A stretch of 5,211 nt of DNA, taken from contig JADHVN010000102.1 in assembly GCA_016783995.1 (NCBI GenBank), positions 1 to 5,211 of the forward strand. The letters run 5' to 3'. This stretch comes from Actinomycetota bacterium (lineage in GTDB: Bacteria > Actinomycetota > Humimicrobiia > Humimicrobiales > Humimicrobiaceae). Positions 1-4,936 of this stretch are shown one piece after another. Every line of letters begins with the position of its first letter. Position 1 is the stretch's first letter. The notes under the pieces are model-generated. The model was not told the DNA's origin. It searched no databases and saw only the letters and a list, made by a program, of their open reading frames with translations. The translations under genes were made by a program, and so were the position numbers.

Positions 1-259
1 CCTTTAAATCGATCTTTGCTACAGCAGCGCCTTCATTTGCAAATGGAATAAAAATAGAGATAAAAAAAGGGTATAAAAATACTAAAGACACCCTCTTTAC
101 CAGCTGCTTGAAATCAGGCTTAAATAAGAACACAACAATAAGGGTGGCCAGAAAATAAAAGACAAATATTAAATAGCTCCCTCTAGCTACACTGACAATA
201 AAAAAGATATTTACCAGTGTTATTATTAATTTGTTTCTAATGTTTAAAATACTGCTCAA
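1..259 (-). CDS. ECF transporter transmembrane subunit NikQ/CbiQ (partial, 3' end beyond window)
   Basis: Reading the minus strand from 259 to the left edge gives 86 residues with no stop. The sequence is very hydrophobic and fits two to three membrane spans, including VNIFFIVSVARGSYL, FYFLATLIVVFLF and LVFLYPFFISIFIPFA. Between spans is a basic loop, KPDFKQLVKRV, as in the EcfT/CbiQ family, whose members couple the ATPase NikO/CbiO to the substrate-binding membrane protein. Position in the cluster (M, then the PDGLE protein, then Q) supports the call. An in-frame TAA lies 8 codons upstream of the chosen start. The TTG at 257-259 is the only ATG, GTG or TTG codon between that stop and the first span. 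No clear Shine-Dalgarno precedes it, so the start is uncertain. The N-terminal tail ahead of the first span is shorter than in typical CbiQ. The gap to the previous gene is 46 bases. The coupling ATPase gene is expected off the left edge. Confidence 0.72.
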   Translation of the reverse strand, partial: MSSILNIRNKLIITLVNIFFIVSVARGSYLIFVFYFLATLIVVFLFKPDFKQLVKRVSLVFLYPFFISIFIPFANEGAAVAKIDLK

Positions 260-305
260 TAGAGTTAAAATCTTGTCTTATTTTTTTAAATTTGTAAAAA
301 AACTA

Positions 306-614
306 TTATTTTTTGCCCGCTGCCTTATAAATCAGGTACACAACTCCAAAAATGGCAAGGATAATAAGTACACCGGACAGCCCGGCCAGAGATGTTTGCC
401 ACAGTTCATTATCCACAGCACCAAAAACATAATCAGGAATCAGGAAAATACTTTCCGGAATTATTTCTTCAGCCTTATCTATAAATCCAAGATTTTCAGC
501 GACCTTTTCCAGCCCATCAGGAAAGGATGATGCAAAGACTGACACAAACATGGCAATTACCAGTGCTACAATTATTCCCGCCAATATAAATGTATAATCT
601 CTTCTATTCATCAT
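306..614 (-). CDS. PDGLE-domain small membrane subunit of nickel/cobalt ECF transporter (NikN/CbiN-like)
   Basis: This 102-residue protein has two membrane segments (about residues 8-30 and 75-97) enclosing an extracytoplasmic loop. Just after the first segment comes the family signature FPDGLE (31-36). In this family the small subunit works with the M component in capturing Ni2+ or Co2+ at the membrane, and is sometimes fused to it. The ATG at 614 overlaps the TGA of the upstream nikM gene as ATGA, which implies translational coupling. A second ATG follows immediately (codon 2), so either could be used. No strong Shine-Dalgarno is visible, consistent with coupled translation. The protein ends in a short basic tail (YKAAGKK), probably cytoplasmic. 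The metal cannot be told from this protein alone; the upstream operator argues for nickel. Confidence 0.88.
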   Translation of the reverse strand: MMNRRDYTFILAGIIVALVIAMFVSVFASSFPDGLEKVAENLGFIDKAEEIIPESIFLIPDYVFGAVDNELWQTSLAGLSGVLIILAIFGVVYLIYKAAGKK

Positions 615-1255
615 TGGAGGCTTCTTTCCCTGGTTAAAATAAGATCTGGTCTCACTTTATTTATAAAGGCAATCACCGCTACTGTAATTACCGCCTCTCC
701 AATCCCTATTATCATGTGGACTCCAACCATTGCCTTTAAAGTGATTCCCAGAGCATAAGTGCCTGAAATCCCCAGTTCAAGTGCTGCAAAGAAAGAGGCA
801 ATTACAACTGAAAGCCAGGACGCCAGTGCAACAGCAGTAAAAAAAATAATTTTTGATTTTGATATTTTAGAGATCAGCCAGTAAATTAAATAGGAACCGT
901 AAACTCCAACAATAGCCATATTAAAAACATTCGCCCCTAATGCTACAACTCCCCCGTCCATAAAGACGAATGCCTGTACAATCAGCACCACTGCTATAAC
1001 TATGGCACCTGCATTAGGTCCCAGTACTATTGCCGCAAGGGCTCCGCCCAGAAGATGTCCGGAAGTGCCTCCCGGTATGCTAAAGTTAATCATCTGCAGG
1101 GCAAAAATTAATGCGCTTATTATCCCCATCAGTGCAATAACTTTTGCTTTGAAATAACTCTTTACCTTATAGATTGCCGCAGCTAGTCCGCCTGCAGAGA
1201 CTACCGCGGTAGAAACTGCAGTTTTAAGATCAATAAATCCATCAGGTATGTGCAT
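611..1255 (-). CDS. nikM: Nickel/cobalt ECF transporter substrate-specific membrane component NikM/CbiM
   Basis: A 214-residue polytopic membrane protein beginning MHIPDGF, the family N-terminus. In the solved Thermoanaerobacter NikM2 structure the metal is held by the N-terminal amine, His2 and His67. Here His2 is present, and a histidine falls exactly at residue 67 in GGTSGHLLGG (62-71). The conserved GPNAG (79-83) and the HMIIGIGEAVIT stretch (179-190) are also present. The binding site therefore looks intact. Start choice is firm because the Met-His end is catalytically required, and GAGAGGAGC, a good Shine-Dalgarno, lies just upstream (about 1260-1268). The gene heads a minus-strand operon with the PDGLE subunit (ATGA overlap) and nikQ. 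A NikR-type operator precedes it, so nickel is the favoured substrate. CbiM for cobalt is the alternative, but no B12 box is seen in the 189-base upstream gap. Confidence 0.93.
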   Translation of the reverse strand: MHIPDGFIDLKTAVSTAVVSAGGLAAAIYKVKSYFKAKVIALMGIISALIFALQMINFSIPGGTSGHLLGGALAAIVLGPNAGAIVIAVVLIVQAFVFMDGGVVALGANVFNMAIVGVYGSYLIYWLISKISKSKIIFFTAVALASWLSVVIASFFAALELGISGTYALGITLKAMVGVHMIIGIGEAVITVAVIAFINKVRPDLILTRERSLQ

Positions 1256-1273
1256 ATTGCTCCTCTCGCTATA

Positions 1274-1301
1274 GTGTTACTATTGCTTAAAAAAGTAACA
1301 C
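1274..1301 (-). promoter_or_regulatory. NikR-type nickel-responsive operator
   Basis: A perfect 7-base inverted repeat, GTGTTAC at 1274-1280 and GTAACAC at 1295-1301, is separated by 14 bases. Half-site centres are 21 bases apart, two helical turns, as expected for a tetrameric ribbon-helix-helix regulator. The form GTGTTAC-N13/14-GTAACAC is the one described for the NikR of Geobacter/Desulfovibrio-type bacteria, and differs from the E. coli GTATGA-N16-TCATAC site. It lies 19 bases upstream of the nikM start and covers the candidate -10 and the presumed transcription start, so it should repress when nickel-bound. No nikR gene is in the window. Confidence 0.8.
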
Positions 1302-1320
1302 GATTTAAAGAATAAAGCAA
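1292..1320 (-). promoter_or_regulatory. Candidate nikMNQ promoter
   Basis: On the minus strand, TTGCTT (1320-1315) is followed after 17 bases by TACTTT (1297-1292), which carries an upstream TG (extended -10 form). Matches to the sigma-A consensus are moderate only. The -10 overlaps the distal half-site of the NikR operator, and the inferred start near 1285 lies in its spacer. This leaves a leader of about 30 bases containing the ribosome binding site. The arrangement makes sense of the operator, but the promoter itself is inferred. Confidence 0.4.
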
Positions 1321-1444
1321 GCTTTTTTTACTTTAATTAAACCAAAAAACCTTTTTGATTAGTTCTTTTCTGTTAGACTTGAATGCTTCAGTAGTTTTAA
1401 AAATTACCAGTATGGGATGGATAGACATGAATGCATATTATTAA

Positions 1445-2308
1445 TCAACAACTACCTATATCTACAACTATATCTCCTACTTTATATCTCTTTTTAAAAG
1501 TACTAGCTACTATCGGACACTTTATTTTTAACAGGAAAAAAATATTTTTATCCTCTTCACATAATGCCTCATAATTTCCCTGACCTTTGGATATAACCAG
1601 ATCTGACTTCTTATATTCATCCAAAAAATTATGTGAACAAAAAGGAAGTATGGCAGCAGGCATATTTAGACCGGTAGTTATTACTTTAACAGAATCTATC
1701 ATGCCAACCATCTTTGCATCTTCCATGGTAGCATCATTTAGAGCAGGGTCTCCTCTTACTGCATAAGTAATTTTCTCCCTGGGTAGATTCTCTATAAAAA
1801 TTTTATCCAGTACTATTTCCCCTGCATTATCACCTATGAATAAAATTCTTTCTGCATCATTAATATTTTTTTGTAATAACTTAACTTTTTTATTATCCAG
1901 GTTCTGTGATAAAGACTTTTCTATTGCTTCTTTCAAAATTTTTTCATTTAAAACTGCATCTGGACCAAAATCAATAACATTACCAGCCAGTGATATTCTA
2001 AGACTGGTTTCAAATGAATCTTTTGAATTTCTTATTATCTCTTTCAGATTATCCATCAACCCAAGAACTATTCTATTATATTTCTCTTTCACCTTCCTGT
2101 AAGGATCCGTTGTCGGTAATAATTTATCCGTAACTTCTTTAATTTTTGCCTGGAGAACAAAACCAATACCATCAGCATCAAATTCAGAGGCCACAATTAA
2201 AGATTCCCTTAAAATTTGTTCATGTAATTTTCTATCATTTGTGGCCATTTTTGCTGCTTCAAGAGCTTGTCTTATATAACAGGGTACACATTCCAGATGT
2301 AGCTTCAT
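1445..2308 (-). CDS. DUF89 / ARMT1-like metal-dependent phosphatase (damage-control type)
   Basis: The 287-residue protein belongs to the DUF89 family (Pfam PF01937), whose studied members are divalent-metal-dependent phosphatases thought to remove damaged or excess phosphometabolites. Visible family motifs are an N-terminal CVPC (Cys7, Cys10) typical of the stand-alone archaeal/bacterial subgroup, GNVIDFG (109-115), the metal-site GDNAGEIVLD (159-168, with Asp160, Asn161, Glu164), RGDPALNDAT (185-194) and SKGQGNYE (240-247). The length fits the stand-alone form and no key motif is missing. The ATG at 2308 is preceded by AAGGA with 8-base spacing, and the following MKLHLECVPCY is the usual family start. 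It is monocistronic or weakly linked: 85 bases separate it from the upstream methyltransferase gene, and 189 bases lie before nikM. Substrate unknown. Tested relatives use Co, Ni or Mn, so the nickel-transport neighbour may be meaningful. Confidence 0.88.
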   Translation of the reverse strand: MKLHLECVPCYIRQALEAAKMATNDRKLHEQILRESLIVASEFDADGIGFVLQAKIKEVTDKLLPTTDPYRKVKEKYNRIVLGLMDNLKEIIRNSKDSFETSLRISLAGNVIDFGPDAVLNEKILKEAIEKSLSQNLDNKKVKLLQKNINDAERILFIGDNAGEIVLDKIFIENLPREKITYAVRGDPALNDATMEDAKMVGMIDSVKVITTGLNMPAAILPFCSHNFLDEYKKSDLVISKGQGNYEALCEEDKNIFFLLKIKCPIVASTFKKRYKVGDIVVDIGSC

Positions 2309-2360
2309 AATTATTATCCTTTAAATAGTTACATTATTATTCTCAAGTAAATGTGATAAA

Positions 2361-2389
2361 AATTTATATTAAGCACAAAAACCAGACAA
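2361..2389 (-). promoter_or_regulatory. Candidate promoter for the DUF89 gene
   Basis: In the 85-base gap on the minus strand, TTGTCT (2389-2384), a 17-base spacer and TAAATT (2366-2361) match the sigma-A consensus at 4 of 6 positions in each box. The surroundings are AT-rich, so chance matches are likely and this is only a suggestion. It would give a leader of about 45 bases. Confidence 0.28.
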
Positions 2390-2393
2390 TTTC

Positions 2394-3023
2394 TTACTTT
2401 TGTGCCTTTATAACTACAAAAGATCCTTCTCCATACCCTTCTTTTATCTTTTCTACCTGATTTATCTTATCAAGAGTACTAAAAACTGTTTGTCTGAATT
2501 CAAAATCTTTAAAGCCGGTCTTTTCTAATAGCTTGACCACTTCTTCTGTAGTAAAGAAAATTGCTTCTCTATAAAAAACACTTTTTTTCTTATTTTTTTG
2601 ATATATCCTTCCAACTCTGCTATTTTTATCCACAAAACCATTAATAAAATAACCACCTGGCTTTAATATTCTATATATCTCAATAAAAGCTTTTCTTTCA
2701 TCATCTAAGAAGCAAAGAGTGGTTACCATTAAAGCCAAATCAAAAATACAATCTTTAAAAGGAAGCTTTTCAGCAACACTATCTACTACTTCTATTCCTC
2801 TACTTTGTGCAATTTTTCTCATTTCATATGAAGGTTCAACTCCAAATTTAATACCCAGGGGTTTAGCAAATCTTCCACTTCCCACACCAATCTCTATACC
2901 ATTTTTAAAATCAGGTAAAATTACTCTTATAGCATTAATTTCAGATTGATATACATATCTATTTTTTTCAAACCAATTTTCATATTGATCCGTATATTTT
3001 TCAAAAGGCCTTATTTTGGGCAT
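2394..3023 (-). CDS. Class I SAM-dependent methyltransferase coupled to a J-domain protein
   Basis: The 209-residue protein has a Rossmann-type methyltransferase fold of the Methyltransf_11 kind. Motif I is GIEIGVGSGRFAKPLG (42-57). An acidic residue ends strand 2 (GVEPS, Glu63), which should bind the ribose of SAM. The segment EKLPFKDCIFDLALM (85-99) contains the LPF and FDLALM signatures, and RILKPGGYFING (118-129) is the post-core motif. The C-terminal end GYGEGSFVVIKAQK (197-209) forms the last strand. The substrate cannot be read from the sequence; relatives act on small molecules. The ATG shares one base with the stop codon of the upstream J-domain gene (TAATG), and GGGGTGAT inside that gene gives a Shine-Dalgarno at good spacing. 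The two are therefore almost certainly translated together. Nothing is truncated. Confidence 0.87.
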   Translation of the reverse strand: MPKIRPFEKYTDQYENWFEKNRYVYQSEINAIRVILPDFKNGIEIGVGSGRFAKPLGIKFGVEPSYEMRKIAQSRGIEVVDSVAEKLPFKDCIFDLALMVTTLCFLDDERKAFIEIYRILKPGGYFINGFVDKNSRVGRIYQKNKKKSVFYREAIFFTTEEVVKLLEKTGFKDFEFRQTVFSTLDKINQVEKIKEGYGEGSFVVIKAQK

Positions 3024-3349
3024 TAATCTTTATCACCCCACCAGCCATCATAAAATCTTCTAAGATGCTGCCTTTCATATTCTCCTTCTTCAACTTCTTT
3101 AACTTTTCCAATATCAAAAGAAATAGGATATTTTATACAATAACTTATAAGAATTTCATATGAATTATTTATGTCTTTTATTTTCTCTTCATACATTTTT
3201 TTTTGTGGACTATTATTATGCTTATCTGGATGATATTTTAATGATAGCTTTCTATATTTTTCCTTGATTTCCTGCATACTTGTTGTCTCACCCAAACCCA
3301 ATAACTTTCTTGCTCTGTCTATATCTTTAAAATCTATTAATTTTTTCAT
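3023..3349 (-). CDS. Small J-domain (DnaJ-like) protein
   Basis: The protein has 108 residues, and the J domain occupies roughly residues 10-72. Helix I is DRARKLLGLG, helix II is EIKEKYRKLSLKY, the invariant HPD sits at 40-42, and helix III/IV runs through KINNSYEILISY-like sequence (57-70). HPD is the motif that stimulates the ATPase of DnaK/Hsp70. The glycine/phenylalanine linker, zinc fingers and substrate-binding domains of full DnaJ are all absent, so this is a stand-alone co-chaperone that must be targeted by something else. The tail after residue 85 is acidic and then aromatic (RRFYDGWWGDKD), a likely contact surface. GAGGT lies 8 bases before the ATG. Its stop overlaps the start of the methyltransferase gene by one base, suggesting the J protein serves that enzyme or a shared complex. 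The J-domain call is secure; the role is inferred. Confidence 0.85.
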   Translation of the reverse strand: MKKLIDFKDIDRARKLLGLGETTSMQEIKEKYRKLSLKYHPDKHNNSPQKKMYEEKIKDINNSYEILISYCIKYPISFDIGKVKEVEEGEYERQHLRRFYDGWWGDKD

Positions 3350-3363
3350 TACCTTATACCTCT

Positions 3364-3400
3364 TATAAATTTTAGAAATTTATATTGAACTTACTAAGTT
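3364..3400. repeat. Two adjacent AT-rich palindromes upstream of the J-domain gene
   Basis: Positions 3364-3372 and 3376-3384 form a perfect 9-base inverted repeat, TATAAATTT / AAATTTATA, around TAG. Three bases further on, AACTTA-C-TAAGTT (3388-3400) is a second palindrome with 6-base arms. Both lie 15-51 bases upstream of the J-domain start, in the 94-base gap after trmO. They could be operator half-sites for an unknown regulator of the J-domain/methyltransferase pair. In such AT-rich DNA, chance is a real alternative. The short loops and lack of G-C pairs make a terminator unlikely. Confidence 0.4.
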
Positions 3401-3443
3401 TATAGAAATTAATAGAACCCTTTTGAGTCTGTTTTTTTAATAA

Positions 3444-3932
3444 TTATTTGACAAATCTTTCATCATCGCGTGATAGGCTTAACTTTCCAATATTTTTTTC
3501 AAGCCATCCCTTTTTAATACTTTCTACCTGATCAAATTCCCCTATAAAAGGTTTTATATCCAGCAATGGAGTACCATTTATAATATCAATATCTTTTACA
3601 TGCAGCTTATTTTCCTCTACCTTTTTAAGTCTGACCACCGACAAACCTATAGGATTAGGCCGGGAAGGCGCTCTGGTGGAAAATAACCCGTGGGGTTTAT
3701 TATCCATAAATGGTATCACTTCTAATGAATATGGTTTTGATAGATGAAAGTGATATATTAGGATAATATGGGAAAATCTTTCAATATCTTTTAAGCCTTT
3801 TTGATACTCTGGAAATACTTCTACTACTCCTTCTATACCTTTAGCAGCAGAAGGTTGGATGGGAGTTCCCTTTGGTTCGGCGAACGGTGAATGAATTATT
3901 CCTATCTGTTTGTAAGTTATTTTCGCTTTCAT
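3444..3932 (-). CDS. trmO: TrmO/TsaA-like tRNA methyltransferase (short form)
   Basis: The 162-residue protein is of the YaeB/TrmO (TsaA-like) family, a beta-barrel SAM-dependent enzyme. In E. coli it adds the N6-methyl group to threonylcarbamoyladenosine at position 37 of tRNAs. The N-terminal YKQIGIIHSPF (7-17) is the typical first strand. The central signature HGLFSTRAPSRPNPIGLS (81-98) is intact, and NGTPLLDIKPF (119-129) is the second conserved block. E. coli TrmO is about 235 residues with an extra C-terminal domain; this version is the short barrel-only form common in archaea and many anaerobes, and for those the tRNA target is less certain. The ATG at 3932 has no close Shine-Dalgarno (an AGAGG lies about 20 bases away), but it fits the family start. 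An IS200/IS605 relic ends immediately upstream and may have replaced the original promoter region. Confidence 0.88.
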   Translation of the reverse strand: MKAKITYKQIGIIHSPFAEPKGTPIQPSAAKGIEGVVEVFPEYQKGLKDIERFSHIILIYHFHLSKPYSLEVIPFMDNKPHGLFSTRAPSRPNPIGLSVVRLKKVEENKLHVKDIDIINGTPLLDIKPFIGEFDQVESIKKGWLEKNIGKLSLSRDDERFVK

Positions 3933-3954
3933 TTTTTTACTACTAAAGCAGCCT

Positions 3955-4149
3955 CTTTTTTATCGTGACACTCCACAGAGCAAGCCCTGCGGCTTCTGCT
4001 TAGTTTACTAAGCATTCTTTTTCCTGCTTCAATGTCGAAGGCAACCCCTCAACTCCACAGGCGTCAATTCCGCTGTGCCCCAGCGTATTTTTTACCGATT
4101 CATCCCCGCTGCAAGCAGACGGAGTTTTCTCGGCAACTCTTGAATAACA
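3955..4149 (-). mobile_element. Truncated right end of an IS200/IS605-family element (tnpB 3' end plus structured terminus)
   Basis: This roughly 195-base island is visibly richer in G and C than its flanks. On the minus strand it encodes the tail of TnpB (4000-4149) followed by about 45 bases of non-coding right-end sequence. It contains several hairpins: GCTTAG-TTTA-CTAAGC at 3998-4013 spanning the stop codon, AAGCC-CTGC-GGCTT at 3982-3995, and CGCTG-TGCCC-CAGCG at 4071-4085. CTCCACAG also occurs twice (3971-3978 and 4053-4060). Subterminal hairpins are expected at IS605 ends and in the omega-RNA that overlaps the tnpB 3' end. The left part of the element, the left terminus and tnpA are absent. 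Homology seems to stop abruptly near 4150, where AT-rich sequence begins. The exact right boundary, near 3950-3965, is not determined. Confidence 0.7.
4000..4149 (-). pseudogene. tnpB: tnpB C-terminal remnant (IS200/IS605 OrfB)
   Basis: The minus strand reads 49 residues from Cys at 4149 to the TAA at 4000-4002. The stretch NTLGHSGIDACGVEG (residues 21-35) is the characteristic C-terminal segment that follows the RuvC-III region of TnpB proteins, and YSRVAEKTPSACSG (2-15) is the run leading into it. Everything upstream, including the RuvC active-site acids and the zinc finger, is missing. An in-frame TAA lies at 4153-4155, just two codons before the recognisable part, and no start codon is available. 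It is therefore a non-coding relic. Continuing past the stop, the frame stays open for a further 15 or more codons (to about 3955), so the TAA could be natural or a later nonsense change. Family TnpB proteins are around 370-430 residues, so about one tenth remains. I recognised it by motif only, without a search. Confidence 0.75.
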
Positions 4150-4206
4150 ATTTTAACATAAATTATTATTTTAATTAAAATATTATTTTGGTTTTATGCC
4201 CAAAAC

Positions 4207-4235
4207 TTGACGGAAAAAATATAAATAATTAAAAT
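4207..4235 (+). promoter_or_regulatory. Sigma-A type promoter for methyltransferase/DUF1638 operon
   Basis: TTGACG (4207-4212), an exact 17-base spacer and TAAAAT (4230-4235) give five of six matches in each box, the best promoter match noticed in the window. Transcription would begin near 4242, giving a leader of about 150 bases before the ATG at 4394. The inverted repeat TTTTGG/CCAAAA immediately upstream could bind a regulator. Confidence 0.55.
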
Positions 4236-4358
4236 TAGGTATATTTAAAATATTTAGACAAATCTAAAATATGGAAGACTATTTTAAAATAAAAAATTTT
4301 ATTAATAAAAATAATTGAAGATTGCCCAGATGATTACCGGATACCTTAAGAATTAACA

Positions 4359-4367
4359 TGCTATAAA
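4359..4367 (+). promoter_or_regulatory. Possible second, extended -10 promoter
   Basis: TGCTATAAA provides a TG-N-TATAAA extended -10 box with no recognisable -35 at 16-18 bases. It would start transcription about 20 bases before the ATG at 4394. AT-rich context makes chance occurrence fairly likely. Confidence 0.3.
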
Positions 4368-4393
4368 ATTAATAAAATAATACTACATAAAAA

Positions 4394-4936
4394 ATGATTA
4401 AAGTAGATAAATGGACAAAAGAACATGGCGTAAAATTCCTAAAAGAAGTAGGAATTAAAAAAGGAAATATAATTTTTGATTGCTGTTGTGGAGAAGGGAA
4501 CTATACTTTGCCAGCTGCCAGGATAGCTGATAAAAATGGTCTTGTATACGCTATGGATATGAATAAAGACAAAATTAATAAATTAAAAGAGAAATCTAAT
4601 TTGGAAAATCTAAAAAACATTAAAATAATAGAAAAAGAATTTAAAAAAAATATACCACTACTAGATAAATCTATAGATATAGTACTTCTTTATGATATAT
4701 TCTGGTATTTTTCTGTTGGGGATATGAAATTATCAATACTTCTGGGTGAAGTTTATAGGATTTTAAAAGACAAGGGCTTAATTTCAATTTATCCGGAACA
4801 TATTGATGCAGAGAAACTTAAACAAATAATAATAAATGCTAATTTTAAATTAGAAAAGGAACTTTCCAGTTTTCTAATTCATGATAACAACCTCCAAAAA
4901 GGTTACGTCTGGAATTTTAAGAAATCATTAAAATGA
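4394..4936 (+). CDS. Class I SAM-dependent methyltransferase coupled to DUF1638
   Basis: The 180-residue protein has a Rossmann methyltransferase core. Motif I is IIFDCCCGEGNYTLPAARI (26-44), with three consecutive cysteines (30-32) where most relatives have one in a G-C-G core. Strand 2 ends in the acidic residue of VYAMDMN (51-57, Asp55), expected to bind the SAM ribose. DIVLLYDIFWYF (95-106) is motif IV-like, and YRILKDKGLISIYPEH (121-136) is the post-core strand. Substrate is unknown. The ATG has no Shine-Dalgarno, the preceding 20 bases being almost all A and T; I keep it because the next residues lead straight into the fold and no later methionine fits. The TGA overlaps the ATG of the following DUF1638 gene as ATGA, so the two are translationally coupled and probably act together. 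The composition is AT-rich and lysine-rich like its surroundings. Confidence 0.85.
   Translation: MIKVDKWTKEHGVKFLKEVGIKKGNIIFDCCCGEGNYTLPAARIADKNGLVYAMDMNKDKINKLKEKSNLENLKNIKIIEKEFKKNIPLLDKSIDIVLLYDIFWYFSVGDMKLSILLGEVYRILKDKGLISIYPEHIDAEKLKQIIINANFKLEKELSSFLIHDNNLQKGYVWNFKKSLK

Larger units (their letters stand above)
4153..4393. other. AT-rich gene-free region with 5' leader of the right-hand operon
   Basis: These 241 bases lie between the TnpB relic and the methyltransferase start, and no gene is seen on either strand. Contents are a plus-strand promoter (4207-4235) and a short hairpin TTTAGA-CAAA-TCTAAA (4253-4268), which extends with a bulge to about 9 pairs. An inverted repeat TTTTGG / CCAAAA (4186-4191 and 4200-4205) abuts the -35 box. 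A possible extended -10 (TGCTATAAA, 4359-4367) lies close to the gene. A 15-codon open frame at 4271-4318 has no ribosome site and is not called. No riboswitch class was recognised. Confidence 0.55.

Noticed and set aside
231..530. Open frame of 99 codons on the plus strand
   Set aside because: It lies antisense to the PDGLE subunit and nikQ and has no recognisable domain, so it is a shadow of those genes.
1308..1330. AAAGC-AA-GCTTTTTTT as a terminator
   Set aside because: The loop would be only two bases and the stem is AT-rich; the T run is on the plus strand, while the flanking genes run on the minus strand.
1256..1444. B12 (cobalamin) riboswitch upstream of the M/N/Q transporter
   Set aside because: The gap is short and AT-rich with no recognisable B12 box or conserved core, and a NikR-type operator explains the regulation better.
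1836..2102. Open frame of 88 codons on the plus strand
   Set aside because: It is entirely antisense to the well-supported DUF89 gene and has a low-complexity composition typical of a reverse-frame shadow.
2719..2949. Open frame of 76 codons on the plus strand
   Set aside because: It is antisense to the SAM methyltransferase core motifs, with no ribosome site or domain.
3998..4013. GCTTAGTTTACTAAGC hairpin as an intrinsic terminator
   Set aside because: It lies inside the TnpB 3' end, spans its stop codon, and is not followed by a T tract on the minus strand; it fits the IS right-end structure better.
3955..4149. TnpB-derived repressor (TldR-like) gene
   Set aside because: Those proteins keep almost the full TnpB length, whereas only about 49 residues with no start codon remain here.
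4271..4318. 15-codon leader peptide in the right-hand 5' leader
   Set aside because: There is no ribosome binding site, no run of regulatory codons and no following attenuator hairpin, so it is expected by chance in AT-rich DNA.
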